Shown in pieces: positions 1 to 7,390 of a stretch of 24,972 nt of DNA. Under the pieces are notes generated by a model. That model had not been told where the DNA came from and made no database searches. It saw only the letters and a program-made list of their open reading frames with translations. The stretch's first letter is position 1, and each line of letters begins with the position of its first letter. This stretch comes from a virus, in IMG/VR virus record IMGVR_UViG_3300008267_000356, positions 1-24,972 of that record; one strand, written 5' to 3'. A program made the position numbers and the translations under genes.

Positions 1-1
1 T

Positions 2-250
2 GAGTATGATGCTGAAGTAGAAAAAGCATTGGCAAATAAAGCCAAAGCTACTGGTATATCTAAGTCAATACTCAAAAGTGTATATGCTAAAGGTTTGGCA
101 GCTTGGAAAACAGGTCATAGACCAGGTGTAGGTCAACATCAATGGGCAATGGGCCGAGTAAATTCATTTGTAACCGGTAAAGGTGGTGCTAGAAAAGTAG
201 ACTCCAAGTTGTGGAAAAGAGCAAGTAAATCAAAGAAAAAGAAAAAATAA
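2..250 (+). CDS. Small basic phage protein, 5' end cut by window edge
   Basis: The reading frame is open from the first complete codon, so the gene starts before the window; the TTG at 29 is simply an internal Leu codon. The visible 82 residues carry a compact motif block, with SKSILKSVYAKGLAAWKTGH near the middle followed by RPGVGQHQWAMGRVNSF. The protein ends in a Lys-rich tail (SKSKKKKK). From memory, this GHRPG...QW...RVNSF pattern recurs in short proteins of T4-like and other phages. I know of no proven function and infer none; the basic tail would suit nucleic-acid contact. The stop lies one base before the next ATG, so it is probably co-transcribed with the head genes downstream. Confidence is high that it is a gene and low for any role. 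Confidence 0.8.
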   Translation, partial: EYDAEVEKALANKAKATGISKSILKSVYAKGLAAWKTGHRPGVGQHQWAMGRVNSFVTGKGGARKVDSKLWKRASKSKKKKK

Positions 251-251
251 T

Positions 252-962
252 ATGAACAGCATTTCATTTTTCAAAGCGCTCCTCATGAAAGAGATAGATG
301 AAGAGCTTAAAGGTGGACAAAAGAAGCTAGACGTAGCTGAGCCTAAAGGTAAAATTACTGCAGCTGACTTTGCCGCTCTTCGTGCTAAGAAAGGAGTAAA
401 GAAAGAAGCAAAACCAGTTGATACAGATCCTTATGGTAATGATCCAAATCTAGATGTTAAAGCAGATAAAGACATTCCATCCCAAGGAATGACAGAAGAC
501 CATGAAGTATCAATGGCACACAATAGCCTTGAGTCTATTATCAAGAGCGCTATAGAACTTAAGATGAAGCTAGGTAATGATGAGCGCGATATTCCAGGTT
601 GGATTCAAGATCATATCACTAATGCAGAGAATTATGAAGATGAACTTCCAGATGGTACAGTTGAATTACCAGCAGGTGATAGAGAGGACTATATACAAGA
701 AGGCATTTCAATAGATATACCTGAAGATACTGACTATAAAGAATTTGCTATGGCAGTTGCTAATATTCTTAAGAATGATTATGGTACTCATAACTATCAA
801 CCATTTATGTCAGCTCTTTCTGGTGAATTATCAAAAGAAGAAGAGCCTGTAGAAGAATTATCTCTTGAGTCTATGATGGAAGATCTTCTTGAAGCCAAGA
901 AAAAACCGTCTGCTGGTTTATCAAAAAAACAAAAGACAGCAATCGTAAAGAAAGCAAAATAA
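252..962 (+). CDS. Acidic conserved phage protein, possible internal head protein
   Basis: A 236-aa, mostly acidic protein of unknown function. Visible parts are: (i) an N-terminal amphipathic leader, residues 1-18, with KALLMKEID ending in an I-D-E tripeptide; (ii) a charged linker to about residue 80; (iii) a block at about 87-130 (SMAHNSLESIIKSAIELK, then GWIQDHITNAENY) that looks like a helical domain and, from memory, recurs in proteins of marine T4-like phages; (iv) an acidic segment at about 195-215; (v) a basic tail ending GLSKKQKTAIVKKAK. Its leader resembles that of the next gene (K-x-hydrophobic-L-hydrophobic-x-E-hydrophobic-D). In T4, short N-terminal targeting peptides ending in (L/I)xE send internal proteins into the prohead, so a packaged protein is a reasonable inference but unproven. 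There is no SD; the leader before the ATG is AAAAAATAAT. Confidence 0.85.
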   Translation: MNSISFFKALLMKEIDEELKGGQKKLDVAEPKGKITAADFAALRAKKGVKKEAKPVDTDPYGNDPNLDVKADKDIPSQGMTEDHEVSMAHNSLESIIKSAIELKMKLGNDERDIPGWIQDHITNAENYEDELPDGTVELPAGDREDYIQEGISIDIPEDTDYKEFAMAVANILKNDYGTHNYQPFMSALSGELSKEEEPVEELSLESMMEDLLEAKKKPSAGLSKKQKTAIVKKAK

Positions 963-965
963 ATT

Positions 966-2498
966 ATGCCTGTGTCACAACACGATATACTAAAGACTAT
1001 ACTCTTAAATGAGTTAGATAGGATGGAGCCTGAAACTTCTACGTTTGAGGATGATCCTATGCAATTTATATTAAGAAAGTATGCTGGACTTAAGAAGACT
1101 CTTGAGTACTTAATGACTCCTTCATTTGAAGAGTATATAACTGGTATATATGTTGTAGCTCCTAAACCAACTACATTCAAGATTGTACTTCACAATGGTG
1201 AGTACTTCTTTTTACAGTTTATGGGTAAAGCTTATGAAGCAACTGTACAAGGCAAGAAGTATTACTTAATGTCAATTGGCGAGAAAGAAAGGTGCATGGT
1301 TGCTATCTCAAGGTTGTTAAGGAATGGCAATCCTTTAAAGACCAAAGGTCCAGAAGGAGCAGAACAAGGTACTAGAGACGCTGAAGGACCAGCTGAAGAA
1401 GCAGGACCAACACCACCAGCAGAAACATCAGCACCAGAAGAAGGTGGAGGAGAAGAATTAACAGAGGCTAGGATATTAGAACAAATTTTAAAGGAAGCAG
1501 AAACAGGAGACGCAGTACTTTTTGAATCCGCATTAGTATATGCTTGGTATAAAGTAAATGGACTTCCTGTACCAGAAGGAGCGATACTTCCTGATGAATT
1601 AAAAAAATTAAAGTCAAATAAAAAAATGATAACTAAAGCTGAAGAAGCTATAGTTAAATTAGGACTTCAAAAAGGAAAATCAGCTAGAGCTACTGGTCGC
1701 ACTGGAGAAAAAGCACAGCTTACAGAATTTTGGAGAAGCCAAGGAGCTTCTAATATAACTCCTAAGACTGATGTTATTTTAGGAAATAAAAAAATATCTG
1801 TAAAAGTAGGCAATTCCCAATTAATGTCAGGAGGTAAAAATGAATCTCTTGCTACTTTTTATGCTGCTGCTAAAAAAGTTCCTGGTATTTTAAACTCTAA
1901 GGAAGCTAAAGCTGTATTAGATACATTTGATAAATTTGTAGAAGTAGGATATACAAAATCAGGCGGGGTTGAAGCTGGTTTAAAATCTGGAAAAGATAAA
2001 GTATTAAAAGCTGGAGATAGCGCCCATAAAGAAATGTCTAGTAAACTAGAAGATCTTTTTAATAAAAGTCCTGAATTTAAAATTGCTTTTGCTCAAGAAG
2101 CTATGTCTGGATATGAAAAGTTTGGTCCTAATAGTCCAGCATCAGCAGATTATGTTTTATCTGTAAGCACAGACTTATCTGATCCTAAACTCCACTCAAC
2201 ACAAGACAATGCGTATGCTAGTAAAATAGCAGATCAAATGAAGTTAACTGTAAGATTTAAATCGTCTTCTGAAAAATTAAAAGGTGAAAAAACTGGTAGA
2301 TATAGATTCTGGAGTGTTGTTTCTCTAATATCTGATCCTACAAAGTTAAAAGAAGGTATAATGGATACAATAAAGTCTTATGTTTACAAGATACGAGACT
2401 ATATAGATAACAGTATATATTCCCTAACTAAATTCATACTTGGAGATACAATACAAGATGATGATATCAATTTTGATAACACTATAGATTTTAGTTAG
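966..2498 (+). CDS. Two-domain head-region protein with a possible nuclease-like C-terminal core
   Basis: A 510-aa protein of unknown function. Residues 1-20 form a leader with KTILLNELD. Residues 25-125 make a compact N-terminal domain. Residues 126-163 are a low-complexity Pro/Glu/Gly/Ala linker. The linker ends at E-L-T-E|A (residues 164-168), the same LTE|A sequence as the T4 gp23 maturation cleavage site. The C-terminal domain (about 168-460) holds GEKAQLTEFWRSQG, then PKTDVILGNKKISVKVG (D269, K280) and NSQLMSGGKNESLATF. The Asp...SxK spacing with an upstream Glu-containing helix resembles a PD-(D/E)xK nuclease core, but the usual Glu before xK is Ser, so this is only a suggestion. Codons of the C-terminal part look more A/T-rich than those of the first 120 residues, as if two genes were joined. 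The gene starts 3 nt after the previous stop. Confidence 0.85.
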   Translation: MPVSQHDILKTILLNELDRMEPETSTFEDDPMQFILRKYAGLKKTLEYLMTPSFEEYITGIYVVAPKPTTFKIVLHNGEYFFLQFMGKAYEATVQGKKYYLMSIGEKERCMVAISRLLRNGNPLKTKGPEGAEQGTRDAEGPAEEAGPTPPAETSAPEEGGGEELTEARILEQILKEAETGDAVLFESALVYAWYKVNGLPVPEGAILPDELKKLKSNKKMITKAEEAIVKLGLQKGKSARATGRTGEKAQLTEFWRSQGASNITPKTDVILGNKKISVKVGNSQLMSGGKNESLATFYAAAKKVPGILNSKEAKAVLDTFDKFVEVGYTKSGGVEAGLKSGKDKVLKAGDSAHKEMSSKLEDLFNKSPEFKIAFAQEAMSGYEKFGPNSPASADYVLSVSTDLSDPKLHSTQDNAYASKIADQMKLTVRFKSSSEKLKGEKTGRYRFWSVVSLISDPTKLKEGIMDTIKSYVYKIRDYIDNSIYSLTKFILGDTIQDDDINFDNTIDFS

Positions 2499-2517
2499 TT
2501 TTTTTTTATTTTTTTTT
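2499..2517 (+). other. T9-A-T9 tract after the 510-aa gene
   Basis: Immediately after the TAG stop at 2496-2498 the + strand reads nine T, one A, nine T. No GC stem precedes it, so it is not a standard rho-independent terminator. It may be a weak U-rich pause or end site, or simply AT-rich spacer. Such runs are also prone to length errors in assemblies. Confidence 0.4.
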
Positions 2518-2541
2518 GTATATTCAAGGCAAACTAATTAT

Positions 2542-2790
2542 ATGCCTAAAAAAGAATCAGTTTATAGAACAATTCGTACCATTGAAGGTACAACTATCCA
2601 CCTCTACGAAGATGAGAGTGGCATTACAAAACCGCATTGTGCAACAGGCCCTGCCATATTATATTCCAAAGGCCAATCAAAACCAGATGAATACTATATC
2701 TATGGAGTTAAATATGAGTATGATAAATGGCTAGAATTATCTAGACCTCTTAGAAAAGCAGAACCTAAAGAAGATTTACAAGACGAGTAA
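2542..2790 (+). CDS. Small conserved phage protein (GPA...Y motif)
   Basis: An 82-aa protein of unknown function. The central stretch (H-C-A-T-GPAILYSKGQ, then KPDEYYIYGVKYE and a Trp) resembles a short repeat type with pattern 'H...GPA.hY..G...EYyi.G', seen from memory in phage and bacterial small proteins, here as a single unit. The tail is acidic and charged (KAEPKEDLQDE). The ATG at 2542 is chosen over a different-frame ATG at 2516 because only this frame gives a compositionally ordinary protein with that motif. It sits after a T-rich spacer and before an ATATTTATA element. The gene call is fairly safe; the role is unknown. Confidence 0.75.
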   Translation: MPKKESVYRTIRTIEGTTIHLYEDESGITKPHCATGPAILYSKGQSKPDEYYIYGVKYEYDKWLELSRPLRKAEPKEDLQDE

Positions 2791-2799
2791 ATATTTATA
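2791..2799 (+). promoter_or_regulatory. Recurrent intergenic motif ATATTTATA, copy 1
   Basis: ATATTTATA directly follows the stop codon of the upstream 82-aa gene and lies 15 nt before the ATG at 2815. It is one of six similar elements in gene junctions of this window. Its reverse complement contains TATAAATA, the T4 late-promoter core, but on the strand opposite to the genes, so its role is uncertain. Confidence 0.4.
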
Positions 2800-2814
2800 A
2801 GTAAATGTGCTAAC

Positions 2815-3165
2815 ATGTCATTTAACTTAGAAAAGTATTTAGTCGAAAACAATCTTACTATTATCTCTAAAATAAGAGAGGAAGAAGAGGATGATTTAGA
2901 GCCGTCAGCAACAGATCTTAAACAGTCTGAAAAAGACTTTAGGAACATCGACAAAAAGAAAAAAGAATACGCAGATCTTCAAGCTAAAGTAAAAGCTATC
3001 ATTGCAAAACATACAGAAAAAGGACCTGATGGTAATCTTAAACTGAAAGATGTTGCTTCTTATAAAAGAGAAGTAGGCAATATCCCAGATAGACTTAAGC
3101 TTTTGAAAAAACAGATAGATCAAGTTGAAAATCCTAAACTAGACTCAGATGAAGAAGATATTTAG
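2815..3165 (+). CDS. Small coiled-coil protein with capsid-targeting-like leader
   Basis: A 116-aa, highly charged protein. Residues 3-20 read FNLEKYLVENNLTIISKI. This aligns with residues 5-22 of the 111-aa protein at 10019 (same F-N, L-x-E-N, L and S-K-I) although the rest of the two proteins differs. L-V-E at 9-11 matches the (L/I)xE rule of T4 prohead protease sites. After an acidic patch (EEEEDD) come long charged helices (about 40-75 and 90-112) likely to be coiled coil. The 3' end overlaps the next gene by 17 nt, so the two are translationally linked. Function is not known; an internal or core head protein is inferred from leader and position. Confidence 0.8.
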   Translation: MSFNLEKYLVENNLTIISKIREEEEDDLEPSATDLKQSEKDFRNIDKKKKEYADLQAKVKAIIAKHTEKGPDGNLKLKDVASYKREVGNIPDRLKLLKKQIDQVENPKLDSDEEDI

Positions 3166-3835
3166 TATTGGTCTAATTATACTCTTAGCGTTATTAGCTG
3201 TTTGGTATATGTTTATTTACAACCCAGGTAAGTTTGATACTAAACCTTTTGATGTTAAAATCGATTCTCTTCAGCACGAAGTTGACTCTTTATATGGAGA
3301 CAATTATAGACTAGAAACTTATGTTTCTTTTTTAGAAGATAACAATGTATATTTAATAGAGAAAACAGATAAGCTTCAATCTAGAATCGGTGATTTAAAA
3401 GATGATTTAAACGATGCTAAAGATGCTCTAAAGTATACTCCTACTCAAGTAGATAGTTTCTTTGTAACTAAATATAGTGATGAGTATACTAAGAAGTCTG
3501 AAGATACGACCCACCTACCATTAGAAGTAAGTAAAGCTGTAGTAGTAGATCTTAAAGAAGGTGAAGTGAATGCGAAAATAGTTGCTACACAAGATAGTGT
3601 TATTGTAACTATGGACTCTTCATTAAAGAATAGAGCTGAGGTGATTGCTAAATTAAGAGAGAAAGAAGTTAACTATGTATCTATTATCGATAAAAAAGTA
3701 CAGCAAGAAGAGTTGTACAAGGTACAAGTTAGTGGATTAAAACAAGATATAAAAAAGCAAGAAAAGAGACTTAAGTGGAATAGAATACAAAAGGTTGTAT
3801 TAGGTGCTGCGATAATAGGTCTCATCGTAAAATAA
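3149..3835 (+). CDS. Membrane-anchored coiled-coil protein, possibly spanin-like
   Basis: A 228-aa protein. Residues 4-24 are a strong hydrophobic segment (IFSIGLIILLALLAVWYMFI) behind Met-Lys-Lys, giving an N-terminal anchor with the bulk probably in the periplasm. Residues 38-100 and 165-212 are heptad-like charged coiled coils. The C-terminus ends in a basic patch (KKQEKRLKWNRIQK) and a second short hydrophobic stretch (VVLGAAIIGLIVK). There is no lipobox, so it is not an o-spanin by itself. N-terminal anchor plus coiled coil resembles inner-membrane spanins, which help fuse the membranes at lysis, but the C-terminal hydrophobic end is unusual for that class. An alternative is a membrane or vertex scaffold used in head assembly, given its place right before the terminase. 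It overlaps the upstream gene by 17 nt. Confidence 0.8.
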   Translation: MKKIFSIGLIILLALLAVWYMFIYNPGKFDTKPFDVKIDSLQHEVDSLYGDNYRLETYVSFLEDNNVYLIEKTDKLQSRIGDLKDDLNDAKDALKYTPTQVDSFFVTKYSDEYTKKSEDTTHLPLEVSKAVVVDLKEGEVNAKIVATQDSVIVTMDSSLKNRAEVIAKLREKEVNYVSIIDKKVQQEELYKVQVSGLKQDIKKQEKRLKWNRIQKVVLGAAIIGLIVK

Positions 3836-3836
3836 A

Positions 3837-5432
3837 ATGTCTGACGTACAAGCCAATATAAAAGAAAGAATAAAGGAGGAGTTTGTAAAGTGCGCCACGG
3901 ATCCAGTATACTTCATGAAGAAGTACTACATGATCCAGCACCCTCAAAGAGGTCGACAAATGTTCGACCTTTATCCATTTCAAGAGAAAGTACTTCGTTT
4001 ATTCCAAAAGCACGACTATTCAATTATTAATAAGTCAAGACAGCTAGGTATTTCTACACTTGTTTCTGCTTATTCATTATGGTTAATGTTATTTAATAAA
4101 GATAAGAATGTTCTTGTTATTGCAACTAAACAAGATACTGCCAAGAACATGGTAACTAAAGTAAGGTTTGCTTACCAAAACTTACCAACTTGGCTTAAGA
4201 TAGGAACATCAGAAGATAACAGACTTAGTCTTAGACTAGCTAATGGTTCACAAATAAAAGCTGTATCAGCCGCTGGTGATGCTGGTCGTTCTGAAGCTGT
4301 GTCTTTATTGGTAATAGATGAGGCTGCGTTTATTGATAATATTGAAACAATCTTTACTGCGGCTCAACAAACCTTGGCAACAGGTGGTGGTTGTGTAGCA
4401 TTATCAACTCCTAATGGTGTTGGTAACTGGTTTCACAAAACTTATTTATCTGCGCAGTCTCAAGAGAATAGATTCTTACCGATCTCTCTTCCTTGGTCCG
4501 TACACCCAGAACGTAATCAAGACTGGCGTGATGAACAAGACAGGATATTAGGTAAACGTAACGCAGCTCAGGAGTGTGATTGCGACTTTGCAACATCTGG
4601 TAATACAGTCATAGATCCAGAGATATTGAGTTGGTATGAGCAAAATATGCTTTCAGAACCAATAGAAAGGCGTGGTTTAGACAGAGCATTGTGGATATGG
4701 GAATATCCCGATCCAATGAAATACTATGCTGTGATTGCCGACGTAGCGCGTGGTGATGGTAGTGACTACTCTGCTTTCCATGTAATTGATATAGAATCGA
4801 TAACTCAAGTAGCAGAATATAAAGCACAAGTTGATACAAGAGACTATGCAAATACTCTTCTTAGTATAGCGTCAGAGTATAACAATGCATTATTAGTACC
4901 AGAGAACGCTAATATAGGTTGGGACGTTGTACAAACAATAGTTGAGAGGGGCTATAATAACCTCCACTATAGTTATAAACAGGACCAGAACATGGATTTT
5001 TCTAAATATGTAGATAAGTATAATAAAGCTGACGGTCTTGTTCCTGGCTTTAGTACTACTGAAAAGACTAGGCCATTAGCTGTTGAGAAGATGAGAGATG
5101 TGCTTGAGAATAAGATAGCTAATATAAAGTCAGTAAGGCTTTTAGAAGAGTTAAGGGTGTTTATATGGAAGAATGGTAAAGCACAAGCAATGCAAAGTTA
5201 TAATGATGATCTAGTTATGTCTTTTGCGATTGCTATGTATTTGAGAGAGACTAGTCTTAGATATAGAAAGAATGCTGAGAATTTAACTTATGCAGCATTG
5301 AATGGCTTTACTAGGACGCAAGATACTAGTGTAACTTATAATGCAAACAATCAATATAATCAAAACCCTTGGGTAATGAACTATAATACACCTCAAGGAG
5401 AGGTTAATCAGGATTTAACTTGGCTTTTATAA
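3837..5432 (+). CDS. 17: Terminase large subunit (T4 gp17-like)
   Basis: The DNA-packaging motor: an N-terminal ATPase drives DNA into the prohead through the portal and a C-terminal RNase H-like nuclease cuts the concatemer. In 531 aa one can see the P-loop region SRQLGIS (67-73), Walker B LLVIDEAAF (157-165, with D161 and E162) and coupling motif STPNG (190-194). Nuclease acidic residues fit D302 in IADVARGDGSDYSAF, E357 in VPENANIG and D457/D458 in YNDDLVMSFA. T4 gp17 (610 aa) has SRQLGKTT at the P-loop; here Ile replaces that Lys, so K66 or R68 may act instead, as in other terminases with altered Walker A motifs. The gene starts one base after the previous stop, with no SD, and is followed directly by the portal gene. 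Confidence 0.97.
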   Translation: MSDVQANIKERIKEEFVKCATDPVYFMKKYYMIQHPQRGRQMFDLYPFQEKVLRLFQKHDYSIINKSRQLGISTLVSAYSLWLMLFNKDKNVLVIATKQDTAKNMVTKVRFAYQNLPTWLKIGTSEDNRLSLRLANGSQIKAVSAAGDAGRSEAVSLLVIDEAAFIDNIETIFTAAQQTLATGGGCVALSTPNGVGNWFHKTYLSAQSQENRFLPISLPWSVHPERNQDWRDEQDRILGKRNAAQECDCDFATSGNTVIDPEILSWYEQNMLSEPIERRGLDRALWIWEYPDPMKYYAVIADVARGDGSDYSAFHVIDIESITQVAEYKAQVDTRDYANTLLSIASEYNNALLVPENANIGWDVVQTIVERGYNNLHYSYKQDQNMDFSKYVDKYNKADGLVPGFSTTEKTRPLAVEKMRDVLENKIANIKSVRLLEELRVFIWKNGKAQAMQSYNDDLVMSFAIAMYLRETSLRYRKNAENLTYAALNGFTRTQDTSVTYNANNQYNQNPWVMNYNTPQGEVNQDLTWLL

Positions 5433-5441
5433 AATAAAAAT

Positions 5442-7349
5442 ATGGCAGAACAACCAAAACAAAATAACTTATTCTCTACTCTAAGACGTTTGTTCTCTAC
5501 AGACGTTATCATTCGTAATGAAGGTGGAGATATGTTAAAAGTAATTGACACAGATACTATTCAAAGGTCTGGTGTCATTCAAACTAACTCATTAGTAGAC
5601 AGGTTCAATAAGGTATATACTACCTCTACAGCTTATGGTGTAAACCTTAACTTAGCACAGAACTATCAGTCTGCTAGGGTTCAGATATATGCAGACTATG
5701 ATGCTATGGATACTGATGCAATTTGTTGTTCGGCATTAGATATTATAGCAGATGAATGTACACTTAAAAACGAACAAGGTGAAGTATTACAAATTAGATC
5801 TTCTGACGAAAATATCCAGAAACTCCTCTACAACTTATTTTATTCTGTACTTAATATTGAATTTAATCTTTGGTCTTGGGTTAGGAATATGGCTAAGTAC
5901 GGAGACTTCTACCTCAAATTAGAGATAGCAGAAAAGTACGGTGTTTATAATGTTATTCCTTTCTCAGCCTATAATATTATTCGTGAAGAAGGATTCAACC
6001 CTGATAATCCTCAAGAGGTTAGGTTTAAATATGATCCTAATGCTACATTAGCATCTTCTACAGGATATAGTGGACAAAAGAATACTGATACTGGTATTTG
6101 GTTTGATAACTATGAGATGGCCCACTTCCGTTTAACTGGAGATGTTAACTATCTTCCTTATGGTAGGTCTTACTTAGAGCCTGCTCGTAAATTATTTAAG
6201 CAGTATGTATTGATTGAAGACGCGATGTTGATTCATCGTATTGTTAGAGCTCCTGAACGTAGGATCTTCTATGTAAACGTAGGAGCAATCCCTCCGGGTG
6301 AGGTTGATAACTATATGCAAAGGATGATTCAGAAAATGAAGAAGACTCCTTTGATTGATCCTAATACCGGTAACTATAACCTTAAATACAACCAGCAAAA
6401 CCTTTTAGAAGACTTCTTTATTCCTATGAGAGGTAATGATCAATCTACTAGGATTGATACTGCCAAAGGTCTTGATTATAATGGTATTGAAGACGTACAA
6501 TACTTCCGTGAGAAGTTGTTTGCGGCTCTTAAGATACCTAAAGCCTTCATGGGTTATGAGAAAGACTTAACTGGTAAAGCAACACTTGCCGCGGAAGACA
6601 TCAGGTTTGCCAGGACTATTGAAAGACTACAGAGAATCATTGTTAGTGAATTAACTAAAATAGCTTTAGTACATTTATATGCCCATGGATACACGAACGA
6701 ATCAGCCGCAAATTTTACGCTTTCTCTTACTAACCCTTCTATTATCTACGACCAAGAAAGAATTGCCTTGTTCAAAGAAAAAATAGACCTTGCCAAGCAA
6801 GCAATGGAAGGATCATTGTTACCAAGAGACTTTATCTATGACAAGATATTCCACTTCTCTGAAGATCAATATGCTGAGCTTGAAGATATGATTGTAGAAG
6901 ATAAGAAACGAGAGTTCAGATATGCACAGATTCAAGAAGAAGGAAACGATCCTGCTGAATCAGGTCAAGCATACGGTACACCTCACCAGATAGCAAGCTT
7001 GTATGGTGGTAAAGAAGACTCAATCTTGAATGTACCTTACGGATATGATGAGAAAAAACCAGGCCGTCCTAAGTCTGTAACCTCTATTATTGGTACCGAT
7101 AACTCTAGATTTGGTCGTGATCCTATCGGTCAAGCAGCATATTCTAAAAATGCAGAGAAAGGTGAAGATGATATGAAAGTAGATTATAAAGGAGGAAGCC
7201 CTTTAGCCTTAGAAAGTACTATGGGAGAGTTCTTAAAAAATAAGAGTTCTCTAGACAAAATGTTTAGCAAAAATCAATCAAGGAAAGTAAAGTTATTTGA
7301 GGAATCAGATCTTTTAAGTGAGAATAATATAATTGATGGTTTAGATTAA
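5442..7349 (+). CDS. 20: Portal vertex protein (T4 gp20-like)
   Basis: Forms the dodecameric portal ring that nucleates the prohead, passes DNA and joins the neck. The 635-aa product has the gp20 hallmarks: YADYDAMDTDAICCSALDII near 83-102, APERRIFYVNVGAIPPGEVD (270-289), DPNTG (306-310), the EDFFIPMRG tract (323-331), and YFREKLFAALKIPKAFMGYE (354-373) followed by LTGKATLAAEDIRFARTIER. It is about 110 aa longer than T4 gp20 (524 aa). The extra part is a C-terminal tail (roughly 500-635), rich in charged and Gly residues and ending FEESDLLSENNIIDGLD, which contains an L-S-E tripeptide. T4 genes 18 and 19 do not separate it from the terminase here. The start ATG follows AAAATAAAAAT and has no SD. 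Confidence 0.97.
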   Translation: MAEQPKQNNLFSTLRRLFSTDVIIRNEGGDMLKVIDTDTIQRSGVIQTNSLVDRFNKVYTTSTAYGVNLNLAQNYQSARVQIYADYDAMDTDAICCSALDIIADECTLKNEQGEVLQIRSSDENIQKLLYNLFYSVLNIEFNLWSWVRNMAKYGDFYLKLEIAEKYGVYNVIPFSAYNIIREEGFNPDNPQEVRFKYDPNATLASSTGYSGQKNTDTGIWFDNYEMAHFRLTGDVNYLPYGRSYLEPARKLFKQYVLIEDAMLIHRIVRAPERRIFYVNVGAIPPGEVDNYMQRMIQKMKKTPLIDPNTGNYNLKYNQQNLLEDFFIPMRGNDQSTRIDTAKGLDYNGIEDVQYFREKLFAALKIPKAFMGYEKDLTGKATLAAEDIRFARTIERLQRIIVSELTKIALVHLYAHGYTNESAANFTLSLTNPSIIYDQERIALFKEKIDLAKQAMEGSLLPRDFIYDKIFHFSEDQYAELEDMIVEDKKREFRYAQIQEEGNDPAESGQAYGTPHQIASLYGGKEDSILNVPYGYDEKKPGRPKSVTSIIGTDNSRFGRDPIGQAAYSKNAEKGEDDMKVDYKGGSPLALESTMGEFLKNKSSLDKMFSKNQSRKVKLFEESDLLSENNIIDGLD

Positions 7350-7357
7350 ATATTTAG

Positions 7358-7366
7358 ATATTTATT
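7358..7366 (+). promoter_or_regulatory. Recurrent intergenic motif ATATTTATT, copy 2
   Basis: ATATTTATT in the 41-nt gap between the portal stop and the next ATG (25 nt of spacing). A degenerate copy, ATATTTAG, lies just upstream at 7350-7357. Same family as the elements at 2791, 10498, 12219, 15136 and 18996. Confidence 0.4.
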
Positions 7367-7390
7367 ACTAGCGGACTTGTATAAAAAACT

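Noticed and set aside
797-1180. Minus-strand open frames, including this one and others within the terminase, capsid, portal and fibre genes
   Set aside because: All lie opposite strongly supported plus-strand genes and show no motif or start context.
2516-2734. 72-codon frame overlapping the 82-aa gene
   Set aside because: It starts inside the T-rich spacer, its composition is unlike a normal protein, and it overlaps a better frame.
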